A stretch of 64,000 bases of DNA from Bacteroidota bacterium (GTDB taxonomy: Bacteria > Bacteroidota > Bacteroidia > AKYH767-A > OLB10): the NCBI GenBank assembly GCA_016721435.1, contig JADKIC010000001.1:62001-126000 (forward strand), in the 5' to 3' direction. A program made the translations under genes and the position numbers. Positions 56,101 to 64,000 of the stretch are shown one piece after another. The notes under the pieces are model-generated. The model ran no database searches. It was not told the origin of the DNA and was given only the letters and a program-made list of their open reading frames with translations. Each line of letters begins with the position of its first letter. Position 1 is the stretch's first letter.

Positions 56101-57608
56101 CCGGATCAACGGTTTATTTTGGAAATGCAGCCGTAAATCAAATTATTAATGGTAACCTCAGCGGAAGCAATGCTTTTGGAAACCTTACGATTACTAAGAC
56201 CGGCGGTATTGTTTCTATGCTTCAGAACACTGATGTGAAAGGTATATTTAATAACAGTCTTGCTACTTCTACTTTTAATGTGAATGGTAAAATTCATAAA
56301 GTAGCCGGTAATTTTAACAATGCAGGAACCTATAATCCCGGTGGGGGTACATTGGAGCTGAATGGTGCATTGGCGCAAACGTATTTTAATGCCGGAGTGA
56401 TCAATAATCTGGTGATGAATCATTCCGGTCCCGGAGTCAGCCTTCTTACAAATATGAATACAGGCACCACCGGCGTTGTTACGCTTACTAACGGTAGAGT
56501 TATTACCACCGCAGCCTATGAAGTCAGTGTAAGCAATCGTACTCCTGCCGCTGTTAGTCCCGGAAATGTAAGCAGCTTCGTGCAAGGGTATTTGAGAAGA
56601 TATATAAATGCAACGGGTTCCTATGACTTCCCTGTAGGCGAAGCAACAAAAGGTTATCAGTTGGCGAATATGAATTTTGCCTATCCCGGAACGCCAACCA
56701 GTATTGATAATTTAAGAGTGAATTTTAATCCTTATGCGGTATTACCGACACCGCTGGGTATTGCAGAGTGTGGAGTTACCTATTCTATTAATGCATTGAA
56801 CAATGGCAGATGGACTTTTGTAGCTTCTAATAATCCTACATCGGGTAATTATGATCTTACGCTTTATAATACCAATTATTCAAATGCGGCAAATGCATGG
56901 ACGATCATGTCGAATAACGGTGGCGGATGGGCATTGGCAAATGGGACTTGTGTAGTTTCTCCCGTGACCGCAGTACGGCGAAATAATATGAATAATATGC
57001 TTGACTTTGGTACAGCTCAGGGACCAAGTGCTTTACCTGTAGAATGGTTGTCATTTACGGCTTATGGTTTTGCGGATTATAATACAATTAAATGGACTAC
57101 TGCGAGTGAAACTAATAATAGTGGTTTTGAACTTCTCAGATTAAATGAAAGTACAAAGTCATTTGAGCAAATAGCATGGTTGGAAGGTGCCGGCACAACG
57201 AATAAATATGTACATTATGAATGGAAGGATTATAACGTTTTACCCAATACGGACTATTATTATAAATTGCGTCAGCTTGATTTTGATGGAACGTACAATT
57301 ATTCAGAGATAGTTCATGTCCGCTATGATCTCAATAAATCAATTGGTTTGGAAGTAATTCCAAATCCTGTTTCATCGGAAGCTAAGCTACGTTTTCTATT
57401 ACATTCCGATTCAGATGTTCGTATAGTACTGATGAATGAGTTGGGTAAAATTGTAGCCGATAAGGAAGTTAATGGGTTGAAGCAAGGGGCGAATGAGATA
57501 AACCTGGCGCTCATTCAGCGTCCTCTGGAATCAGGATTGTTTACAGTAAAATTATATACTAATCTTGCTTTTTATTCCTGTAAGATGCTGGTTATTAATA
57601 CAAAATAA
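53190..57608 (+). CDS. Giant T9SS surface protein A of a two-gene module
   Basis: 1472 residues, intact. Signal peptide MKTMKKIRLLLMILFLVILYNTGYSQ (a second Met lies at codon 4). Next come five to six pre-peptidase-C-like beta domains, each about 130 residues (QISILDNAGVPV, then repeats with the pattern GEDxVWxFTP...GxYYLxxD), a larger domain with GDPGFQSFGN and GTDYDFAVW, a solenoid-like segment (NINPGAVLTIPTGQ-type text), a fibronectin-like segment (WTTASETNNSGFELLR) and a T9SS sorting domain (LEVIPNPVSSEAKLRFLL to CKMLVINTK). Its many Cys residues recur in pairs. It aligns along its whole length with the protein at 58075. Export to the surface is predicted. The ligand is unknown. Confidence 0.88.
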   Translation: MKTMKKIRLLLMILFLVILYNTGYSQCTGGTSGGAITPGLAWQSVNTIGINGGSYRTFNATAGQTFYFSFCGVDGGSSTYDTQISILDNAGVPVAGGYNDDFCGVQSYLAWTCLTSGTYRVLVNLYNCAAQTNLGTLVYKNSAALTCPGNLGGGVTNVAALPYASGAGTTCGSGNDLTASNVTACGSTSYLGGEDRVWIFTPASTGTVSINLTSGGSWNGLMLYQGCPLNGQGGTCVAVSQSSAGNQAVSACLTGGITYYLIADVFPSPSCNAYTNLTISAPVPAGGCPLGTGVVNVPALPYTSTGRTTCGKVNDLTAANTLICGNTSYLTGEDEVFVFTPTTTGNITINLTSTGSYTGIMLYRGCPVTASCSGTASTCEAFEQSSTGGKSLCANVTAGQTYYLVVDSLTAPSCNPYGISITAPAAVLSGATCANAVNIPSLPYTVLNESTACTGNDYTNASIGSCGTLYETGEDKVYQFTSAGSECISITLSGTSSNSIGYQVYSGCPGTAGATCIGSNGGANSGSLTGSVVLPSAGTYYIVIDSWAPPTNVSYNISITSYGSGASNDLPCNATPVILGIPLSSANNCSGGTGEPNPTCWITPNVRNTVWFSAQAPASGQLRVRVIPGSLTNPQVALYSGPCGVAMTQIGCNDNATACGTTTNYSSELLVTGLTSGQTYYIVVDGYANLTGAFSVLAMDGTLPIPQLSNGQDCGTYLPVCDTTMSFGDPGFQSFGNICDFTGGGANCLLSGERGSVWFEIPINANGFLEFSILPKDWPGAPSTAGTDYDFAVWRTLGTGAVTCAQIATGAAPVACNFNFLGLTGLYSATANTAPALYPGFGPAFNTRLPVVNGERYVLVVSNFSNSTSGFDIIFGNTSPILYGSSGNASVWSGGVDIDWYKKDNWGGCPVPTCTRDAIINGGIVLQPTVTGIATCKSILINPGAVLTIPTGQTLSVCENFTNFGVLSAATGSTVYFGNAAVNQIINGNLSGSNAFGNLTITKTGGIVSMLQNTDVKGIFNNSLATSTFNVNGKIHKVAGNFNNAGTYNPGGGTLELNGALAQTYFNAGVINNLVMNHSGPGVSLLTNMNTGTTGVVTLTNGRVITTAAYEVSVSNRTPAAVSPGNVSSFVQGYLRRYINATGSYDFPVGEATKGYQLANMNFAYPGTPTSIDNLRVNFNPYAVLPTPLGIAECGVTYSINALNNGRWTFVASNNPTSGNYDLTLYNTNYSNAANAWTIMSNNGGGWALANGTCVVSPVTAVRRNNMNNMLDFGTAQGPSALPVEWLSFTAYGFADYNTIKWTTASETNNSGFELLRLNESTKSFEQIAWLEGAGTTNKYVHYEWKDYNVLPNTDYYYKLRQLDFDGTYNYSEIVHVRYDLNKSIGLEVIPNPVSSEAKLRFLLHSDSDVRIVLMNELGKIVADKEVNGLKQGANEINLALIQRPLESGLFTVKLYTNLAFYSCKMLVINTK

Positions 57609-57674
57609 GGTTTTAGGTTTTTAGGTTAAACCTTACATTTTACTTTTCGTATGAGTGGTATCAACCCACCATAC

Positions 57675-58055
57675 ATGAAACCTGTTTACCAAATTATGAT
57701 AGTCTTCCAGCTGTTAATGGCTGGAAATGCCTATTCGCAAAGTTTTGATGCCATCGCTATAAAAAAGTCTGTCCGTGATAGGGTACTCGAGGTGCCCAAA
57801 ATGGAAGCTGTTAAAACGCTCTCGATTTTTAAAAGTCGTATCCGCGAGTTAAATGATGTAAGTTTTGAGGGCTTTTGTGAAAGTCGTCGTTTGCTATTTT
57901 TAAAAGCGAGTGATGCCGCCTTTGCTGTTGTTGAAGAAGAGCTTTTAAAAATGAATATGACTTATTATTTAAAGAAAGGTGCCTCCTTGCAACAGGCAAA
58001 ACAGGCTTGTGATAATCAGTCAGAAGTGGAGAATAGTTTAATCATCACCGAATAA
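57675..58055 (+). CDS. Small secreted protein B of a two-gene module
   Basis: 126 residues from ATG 57675, chosen for its signal peptide (MKPVYQIMIVFQLLMAGNAYSQ) over an in-frame ATG at 57651. The mature part follows the same plan as the small protein at 52832: RVLEVPKM, a helix, FEGFCESRR, LLFLKASD, a helix VVEEELLKMNMT, YYLKKGASLQQAKQACD. Shared positions include the RV-x-E start, the Cys followed by Glu, the F-x-K strand and the GA...AC end. It starts 66 bases after the first giant gene and ends 19 bases before the second. No sorting domain. No family is recognised. Confidence 0.8.
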   Translation: MKPVYQIMIVFQLLMAGNAYSQSFDAIAIKKSVRDRVLEVPKMEAVKTLSIFKSRIRELNDVSFEGFCESRRLLFLKASDAAFAVVEEELLKMNMTYYLKKGASLQQAKQACDNQSEVENSLIITE

Positions 58056-58074
58056 CCAAACACGATTCGAATTT

Positions 58075-61000
58075 ATGTGGAAAAACATCATCATAACGCT
58101 CAGTATATTCTGTTTCGTTTCTCATTCGGAAAAGGCAAAATCGCAATGCATTGGCGGTACGAATGCCGGCGCAATAAGCCCTGCGGCAGGTTGGCAAACG
58201 GTTGCTAACGTTGCCGGAGGTACGTATTATACGTTTAATGCCACCGCCGGTAATGTTTATTATTTTTCTTTTTGTGGATCAGGTGGAGGCTCTTTTTATG
58301 ATACTGAAATAACCATCTTAAATAATTTTGGCAACCCGGTTCAGTATGGTTTTAATGATGACTATTGCGGGGCAGCTTCTTATGTCGCATGGACTTGCCT
58401 CAATACGGCAACGTACCGTGTGCTACTTACAAAGTATCAATGTGCATTGCAAACAAATATGGGAACACTTGCTTATCGTGGAGGACCCCCTGCAACCTGC
58501 CCGGCCGGATTGGGAACAGGTGTGGTCAACGTAGCATCTCTGCCATATACAAGCGGTTCCACATCTACAAACGCACAAGTAAATGATATTACCTCTGATA
58601 ATATTAACTATTGCGGATCTGCCAACAATTATGGTGGTTTGGACCGTGTCTATGTCTTTACACCCGCTACGGGCGGTACAGTAACTATAAATTGTAATAA
58701 CAGTGCCAGCAGAGCCAGTTTATCAGTATATGAAGGATGCCCTTTGCTGGGTAACAATTCAGTTTGCGTGGGTTCCTCGTATGGTAATGGTAATAGGTCA
58801 GTAGTGGCGTGTTTGAAACAAGGTGTTACGTATTATGTGGTGGTGGATTCACGTCAACCTACAAATAATTTTAATTACACATTAACGATCTCAGCGCCGG
58901 TAGCAGCCGGCTCATGTGTGATTGGTACAACAGTGCCGGTTGTTTCACTTCCTTATTCTTCTACAGGTCGTACTACTTGCGGAAAAGCCAATGATATTAC
59001 AGCTGCCAATGCAGAACCTTGCGGCAATGGCGCTTACCTCAGCGGAGAAGATGAAGTTTTTGTTTTCACACCTTCCAGTTCCGGTAGAATAACTTTTTCA
59101 CTGAGTTCATCCTCTACAAATACAGGAATGTTTTTAATTCAGGGTTGTCCTCTCACCTCCTTTTGTTCAGGAACAGGGAATGTATGTATTAATAGTGAAA
59201 CAAGTACTTCCGGAAATAAGACGATGTGTGCCGATGTTGTTGCAGGAAGAACGTATTATCTCATTGTAGATTCCTGGGGTGGATGTAAGCCTTATAGTAT
59301 TCAGATTTCCACTCCGTCTTCCAATCTGACCGGTGCTACATGTGCTCAACCTGTTGTGATACCCTCATTACCGTATGCCGCTAATGGAGAAAATACCGCT
59401 TGTATGGGGGATGATTATAATAACTATAGCGTGGTGACCTGCGCTTCTCTTTTTGAGTCAGGTGAAGATCGTGTTTATCAATATACAGCAAGCCAGGCAG
59501 AATGTATCAGTATTTCGATTTCTGATGCAAGTACTAACAATATTGGCTATCAGGTGTACAACGGTTGTCCCGGTACCGCCGGATCCGTTTGTATTACCTC
59601 CGGTGGTGGTGCGTTTTCAGGAGCATTATCCGGGAGTATAACTCTTCCGGCAGCAGGTACTTATTATATAATAATTGATACCTGGGCAGATCCCCGAAAT
59701 ACTGAATACAATATCAGTTTTAATTCATTTACAAATGCTGTACTAAATGATTTGCCATGTGATGCGATTGAAGTGTCAGTGGGTGCGAGTATTTCCGGTG
59801 ATAACAGTTGCTCCTCCGGTAGCAATGAACCGGCTTCTGCTTCTTGCTGGACATCTTCCAATACAATGAATACGGTATGGTATTTTTTCACAGCTCCGGC
59901 TTCCGGTTCGACTATCGTACGTACACTTCCGGGTTCTTTACGCAATACGCAAATCGCTGTGTACTCAGGAGTGTGCGGCAGTACGATGAGTCTTGTAGCC
60001 TGCAATAATGATGCATCACCTTGTGGCAATATGATATACAATACCCCAACGTATATGTCGCAAGTTTCACTGACAGGATTAACGCCAGGAGTTAAATATT
60101 ATATTGTTGTAGATGGCACTGCTGCCTATACCGGGACATTTGGGTTAATGGTAGTAGACGGTATCTCTGCATTACCACCGGTTGTAGGTCAGGAATGTGC
60201 AGTGCCCTTGCCCGCATGTAACGATACAATCACAGTGGGAGATCCCGGCTTTCAGTCTTTTGGAAATACCTGTGATTTTCCGGGAGCAGGTTTCAATTGT
60301 TTGTTAACCGGTGAAAGAGGATCAGCCTGGTATGAACTTCCGATTCTTTCAAATGGAACATTAGATTTTAGTATTGTCCCTAATGATTGGCCCGGTTCAC
60401 CAAGTACGGAGGGAACGGATTATGATTTTGCGATATGGAAAATTTCCGGTACCGGCGCGACCTCCTGTAGCGGCATTGCCGGTGGAGCAACTCCACTGCG
60501 ATGTAACTACAGTGAGTTAGGTATTACCGGCTTGAACGGTGCCTCAAATAATATTGCTCCTGCACAATATCCCGGATTTGAAGCCGCTTTTAACGCAGCA
60601 TTAACTGTAACTGCCGGTGAAAGGTATGTACTTTCAATCAGTAATTTCTCCAACAGTATTTCCGGTTTTACGCTGGTTTTCGGTACGGCAGCGCCGATAG
60701 ATTTTGCAGGGAGTCCTGCTACAGTCTATTGGACTGGTGGTGCGGATAATGATTGGTTCAAAGCGGCCAACTGGGGCGGCTGTGCTATTCCTTCCTGTAC
60801 CATAAATGCCGTTGTGCTTTCGGCCACAGCGAATCAACCATCCATAGATGCAGCAGGTGCTGTTGCCCGTTCACTTACCATTGAAGCCGGTGCCACACTT
60901 ACACTCAATACCGCTCAAACGCTGGAAGTATGCGGAGATTACCAAAACAAAGGTACATTTAATGCAAGACCAACATCAACAGTAATTTTTAATGGCAACG

Positions 61001-62511
61001 GCACTCAAACCGTAAGCGGAGTGCTGACCGGTGCAAATGATTTCGTAAACGTTGAAGTCAATAAACCCTCCGGTGTTGTAAATATTGCTGATAATTTGGA
61101 TGTGTCCGGAAATTTCTCAATAACCGGTGCTACCAGTAGTTGTAATGTGCAGGGAAATTACATGCGCCTTAATGGTAATTTTTCTAATGCTGCAGGTACA
61201 TTCACTCCCGGATTGAGTGGATCATTAGAATTTATCGGTACTGCCGCACAACAATATACCAATATCAACGAACTTGAAAATGTGATTCTGAATAATTCCG
61301 GTGCCGGTGTAAACCTTTTATCGGATATGGATATCAGTACCACAGGAACATTGCAGTTGAATCTTGGAAAAATCGTTACCAATGCCTTTGAAGCAAATGT
61401 CCTGAATGATGCATCAGCTGCTGTATCCACCGGAAATGTGTCCAGCTTTGTACAAGGATTTCTGCGTCGAAAACTTCCTTCAGCAACTTCATTAAATCGT
61501 ATACTTGATTTTCCTGTCGGACATAGCGCCACAGGGTTTCAGCGAATTAATCTCTCTACTTTTAATGGTAGTGATCCTGCTATTCAATCCCTAAAAGTAC
61601 ACTTTTCTCCATTCGTTTCTACATTGCCTCCCGCTCCCGGGCAAGATCCTTCCTGTGCGATAGCTTACAACAGCACTGCATTGGATAATGGATTCTGGAC
61701 GGTTGATCCGCAAGGTTCAGGAACGGCTGCCATGCATATTACTTTGTATAATCTTTCCTATACCAATGCGCAAAGTTCCTTTACGGTGTATCGCCAGGAA
61801 GGTGCAGGCGCCTGGACAATTCCTGCAATAACAAATGGAGGCTGTATTTCTCCTCCTGTTACGGCAGTATTGCGCAATGGCATCAGTCAAACTTTCAATG
61901 CAGGAACCACTATCCAATTGGCAACAGCACAGGGTACATCGGTTTTGCCCGTTAGTTTGATTTCATTGGAAGCTGAACCAAATATTACAAACATAATTTG
62001 TTCCTGGTCTACAGGTTCAGAAGTGAATAATAAAGGCTTCGAAGTACAACGTGCCATTCATCCCGAACATTTTACAACAATAGGCTGGGTAGAAGGAAAG
62101 GGAACAGTGAATACATTATCCGATTATAAGTTTGTGGATAAAGATGTGAAAGCAAATACAGTTTACTATTATCGTTTAAAACAGCTAGATTTTGATGGAC
62201 AGGCAACTGTGTCTGTTATTGTGGCAGCCGTTTTAAAAGATCAGGGCGTCTTGGTATTGGAAGCTTTTCCAAATCCATATAAGGAAGTAACAAGCATAGG
62301 TTATATTTTATCCCGTACCTCTATGATTACCATTGAAGTCAGTGATATGAACGGGAAGTTGGTAAAACGATATCTGCAAGGGCTACAGAGCCCGGGTCAA
62401 TATACAATGCCATTTTCTGCAAAGAGCAACGGTTGGTCTGCGGGAACTTATATGGTGACCGTATGGTGTGATGATCAACGCTATCAGTTGCGTATAGCCG
62501 AAAACGATTAA
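58075..62511 (+). CDS. Giant T9SS surface protein B of a two-gene module
   Basis: 1478 residues, intact. The signal peptide MWKNIIITLSIFCFVSHSEKAKSQ is followed by the same domain order as the protein at 53190: pre-peptidase-C-like domains (EITILNNFGNPV and repeats with GxDRVYVFTP and GEDEVFVFTP...YYLIVD), a domain with GDPGFQSFGN and GTDYDFAIW, a solenoid-like segment, a fibronectin-like segment (WSTGSEVNNKGFEVQR) and a T9SS sorting domain (LEAFPNPYKEVTSIGYIL to YQLRIAEND). Lengths differ by only six residues. The gap to the small gene is 19 bases. Predicted surface protein, probably cotranscribed with the three genes before it. Confidence 0.88.
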   Translation: MWKNIIITLSIFCFVSHSEKAKSQCIGGTNAGAISPAAGWQTVANVAGGTYYTFNATAGNVYYFSFCGSGGGSFYDTEITILNNFGNPVQYGFNDDYCGAASYVAWTCLNTATYRVLLTKYQCALQTNMGTLAYRGGPPATCPAGLGTGVVNVASLPYTSGSTSTNAQVNDITSDNINYCGSANNYGGLDRVYVFTPATGGTVTINCNNSASRASLSVYEGCPLLGNNSVCVGSSYGNGNRSVVACLKQGVTYYVVVDSRQPTNNFNYTLTISAPVAAGSCVIGTTVPVVSLPYSSTGRTTCGKANDITAANAEPCGNGAYLSGEDEVFVFTPSSSGRITFSLSSSSTNTGMFLIQGCPLTSFCSGTGNVCINSETSTSGNKTMCADVVAGRTYYLIVDSWGGCKPYSIQISTPSSNLTGATCAQPVVIPSLPYAANGENTACMGDDYNNYSVVTCASLFESGEDRVYQYTASQAECISISISDASTNNIGYQVYNGCPGTAGSVCITSGGGAFSGALSGSITLPAAGTYYIIIDTWADPRNTEYNISFNSFTNAVLNDLPCDAIEVSVGASISGDNSCSSGSNEPASASCWTSSNTMNTVWYFFTAPASGSTIVRTLPGSLRNTQIAVYSGVCGSTMSLVACNNDASPCGNMIYNTPTYMSQVSLTGLTPGVKYYIVVDGTAAYTGTFGLMVVDGISALPPVVGQECAVPLPACNDTITVGDPGFQSFGNTCDFPGAGFNCLLTGERGSAWYELPILSNGTLDFSIVPNDWPGSPSTEGTDYDFAIWKISGTGATSCSGIAGGATPLRCNYSELGITGLNGASNNIAPAQYPGFEAAFNAALTVTAGERYVLSISNFSNSISGFTLVFGTAAPIDFAGSPATVYWTGGADNDWFKAANWGGCAIPSCTINAVVLSATANQPSIDAAGAVARSLTIEAGATLTLNTAQTLEVCGDYQNKGTFNARPTSTVIFNGNGTQTVSGVLTGANDFVNVEVNKPSGVVNIADNLDVSGNFSITGATSSCNVQGNYMRLNGNFSNAAGTFTPGLSGSLEFIGTAAQQYTNINELENVILNNSGAGVNLLSDMDISTTGTLQLNLGKIVTNAFEANVLNDASAAVSTGNVSSFVQGFLRRKLPSATSLNRILDFPVGHSATGFQRINLSTFNGSDPAIQSLKVHFSPFVSTLPPAPGQDPSCAIAYNSTALDNGFWTVDPQGSGTAAMHITLYNLSYTNAQSSFTVYRQEGAGAWTIPAITNGGCISPPVTAVLRNGISQTFNAGTTIQLATAQGTSVLPVSLISLEAEPNITNIICSWSTGSEVNNKGFEVQRAIHPEHFTTIGWVEGKGTVNTLSDYKFVDKDVKANTVYYYRLKQLDFDGQATVSVIVAAVLKDQGVLVLEAFPNPYKEVTSIGYILSRTSMITIEVSDMNGKLVKRYLQGLQSPGQYTMPFSAKSNGWSAGTYMVTVWCDDQRYQLRIAEND

Positions 62512-62532
62512 CGTTTCTAAAACATTCTTCTT

Positions 62533-63792
62533 TTATAGAGTTCGTAGAAATGCATTAAAAAGCAGGAAGACCTCTTTGAATTTCGTTAATGGAAGGGTTT
62601 CCGCTCTGTCGTAAATATCATGATAGAATGTGACTCCTCCTAAGGTATAACAGAAAAAACCCGGAACTCCTGCTTCTGTAAACCAGTAATGATCACTGTT
62701 GGCTGCCTTGCCTCTTTGTCCGAGTTTTGGCAGGTATCCGTGAATAGTATTGATGGAATCCAATGTCTTAAAGGAGGATGGGAATTCAGTAGCATTAACC
62801 ACCATCATGCCTTCATCGCCGGTACCCATTAAATCCAGATTAAGCAGGAACCGTATGTTGCTCAACGGAAGAACAGGATTCTCAGTATAATATTTAGAGC
62901 CGACAAGACCGGCTTCCTCTCCGGCAAATGCTACAAATACCAACGTGTAGGGCTGTTGATTTTTTTCCTGTGAAAAATGCCGGGCCAGATTCAATAACAT
63001 CGCAATTCCTGATGAATTATCATTGGCACCGGGAAAATAAGCGGTTGATCCCATCCTCCCCAAATGATCGTAATGCGCTGTTAAAAAAATCAAAGAATCT
63101 TTTTGCTTGTTTCCTTCGATCATACCAATGACATTGGCTGTTTTGTAAGAGGAAATATGCTTTGAACAAATGTTAACCTGTATAGTATTTACATCTTTTT
63201 GCAAACTGGATTTCAAAACGATAATCAAAGGAACAGTATTTATATCCTGACTGACGGACCACGTTAATTTTTTTGATGTCAGAAAAATTATTCCTTCTCC
63301 TCCTGAAGGTGTTTCCGTAAGCTTTCTGCAATCTTCGTGTGTAATTTCATTTCCGGCAATGCTGGTATCAATCAGCAGCCATTTTCCTTTCAATTCATCT
63401 GCAGGATATAACCACGGACTCTTTGTAATTCTTTTAATAGGATAAGTACCCTTACAGGTTGATGTTCCGGGATCAACAATAAAATCCTGTCCCGGAATTA
63501 AAGCTTGGTTATTTATTGAAACATCCATACACCCCGGAAAAGTATTTACCGGAAATGAAAAATTCTGAAAGTAACTTTTTGAATTTAGTGGTTGAAGCCC
63601 TGCTTTTTTGAATTGACCGGAAATATATTTTGCAGCATTTCGGTCGCCATTTTTTACATAACCTCTTCCGTGGTATTTGTCCGAAGTGAGCTCTTGAATG
63701 ACTTCACGGGCATATAAACTATCCTGTGCACAAAGGAGTGAATAAGGAGTAGAAGTGAATAAAAAGAAAATCAGCCCCGGGAAAAATCTCAT
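62533..63792 (-). CDS. M28-family aminopeptidase
   Basis: 419 residues. MRFFPGLIFFLFTSTPYSLLCAQ is a signal peptide, so the enzyme is periplasmic or secreted. The M28 metal ligands are visible: His in TAHYDHLGRM, Asp in FPGANDNSSGIAML, the Glu pair in AFAGEEAGLVGS, Asp in NLDLMGTGDE, and His in FYHDIYD. It removes N-terminal amino acids from peptides with two zinc ions. A protease-associated-like insert is likely in the first half. There is no sorting domain. The stop of the upstream gene overlaps its start (ATGA), so the pair is cotranscribed. Confidence 0.9.
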   Translation of the reverse strand: MRFFPGLIFFLFTSTPYSLLCAQDSLYAREVIQELTSDKYHGRGYVKNGDRNAAKYISGQFKKAGLQPLNSKSYFQNFSFPVNTFPGCMDVSINNQALIPGQDFIVDPGTSTCKGTYPIKRITKSPWLYPADELKGKWLLIDTSIAGNEITHEDCRKLTETPSGGEGIIFLTSKKLTWSVSQDINTVPLIIVLKSSLQKDVNTIQVNICSKHISSYKTANVIGMIEGNKQKDSLIFLTAHYDHLGRMGSTAYFPGANDNSSGIAMLLNLARHFSQEKNQQPYTLVFVAFAGEEAGLVGSKYYTENPVLPLSNIRFLLNLDLMGTGDEGMMVVNATEFPSSFKTLDSINTIHGYLPKLGQRGKAANSDHYWFTEAGVPGFFCYTLGGVTFYHDIYDRAETLPLTKFKEVFLLFNAFLRTL

Positions 63793-64000
63793 GCGTTAAA
63801 TCTTCTTTTGATCAACTCTTCAAACTGACGGTATCGGGAAGAATCTTTCTCCCATTGAAACTTTACCGCAAGTGTTTCAGCAATCAATTTTTCCGCATCT
63901 TTATACTCCATCATGCTATTCAACTGATCAATACATTGGTGGTAGAACTGCTGATTGCCCTGAAAAAGTTCATTGATAAATGAAAATCGTTCGTTGATAC
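63789..64000 (-). CDS. C-terminal part of a helical protein (runs off the window)
   Basis: The last 70 codons are seen: RFSFINELFQGNQQFYHQ, CIDQLNSMMEYKDAEKLI, FQWEKDSSRYRQFEELI and a final KRRFNA. This helical tail (FINELFxGN...AExxI...W...F.ELIxRRF) is known to me at the end of conserved Bacteroidota proteins with no assigned role. The TGA stop overlaps the ATG of the M28 gene by four bases, which suggests translational coupling. The rest of the protein lies beyond the window. Confidence 0.65.
   Translation of the reverse strand, partial: INERFSFINELFQGNQQFYHQCIDQLNSMMEYKDAEKLIAETLAVKFQWEKDSSRYRQFEELIKRRFNA

Overview
The window looks like a chromosomal segment of a free-living Bacteroidota bacterium, probably near Chitinophagales, Sphingobacteriales or Saprospirales. 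The evidence is the number of secreted proteins ending in a type 9 secretion system (T9SS) sorting domain (a YPNP-type motif followed by a short beta domain ending in a basic tail), promoter-like TAnnTTTG -7 boxes, the lack of Shine-Dalgarno sequences, and family-level matches (ELWxxDGT repeats, MopE-like repeats, MBG domains, a PorT-like barrel). I see no phage, insertion sequence, CRISPR array or plasmid genes.

Layout. From 1 to 8.7 kb (minus strand): two tandem ELWxxDGT-repeat proteins with matching promoters, a collagen-like lipoprotein, a repeat/Ig-domain T9SS protein and an Omp28-like T9SS protein. From 8.8 to 12.5 kb: an RND/MMPL-type exporter and three small proteins. From 12.9 to 18.4 kb: a large BNR/VPS10-like secreted protein. 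From 18.6 to 20 kb: kbl and a tRNA with anticodon CAT. From 20.4 to 26.4 kb: a roughly 2000-residue T9SS protein with a beta-helix, a dockerin-like segment and a cohesin-like segment. From 26.6 to 30.5 kb: a small secreted protein, a HAD hydrolase and a beta-helix T9SS protein. From 30.8 to 35.5 kb: methylmalonyl-CoA epimerase, a rhomboid protease with a repeat-built tail, a T9SS protein and a WD40 protein. From 35.66 to 48.85 kb (minus strand): what reads as one 13.2-kb gene for a subtilase of about 4400 residues. From 49.2 to 52.7 kb: ruvB, queG, a small protein, ubiX and a beta-barrel. From 52.8 to 62.5 kb: a tandem duplication of a two-gene module, each with a small secreted protein and a giant (about 1475 residues) T9SS protein. 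From 62.5 to 64 kb: an M28 peptidase and a partial gene.

About 44 of the 64 kb encode exported surface proteins. The housekeeping genes (kbl, mce, ruvB, queG, ubiX, tRNA) sit between them. Many reading frames are broken by single missing bases, often in homopolymers and also in the conserved queG gene, while the sequence from 52.8 kb to the end is clean. I treat most breaks as sequence error and give gene coordinates for the restored genes.

The least explained structures are: the duplicated small-plus-giant module; a CCC-N6-GGG palindrome at a fixed distance from the -7 box of four surface-protein genes; a rhomboid tail that looks like translated intergenic palindromic repeats; and the giant subtilase with ALVNGR/ALVNAR hexapeptide runs.
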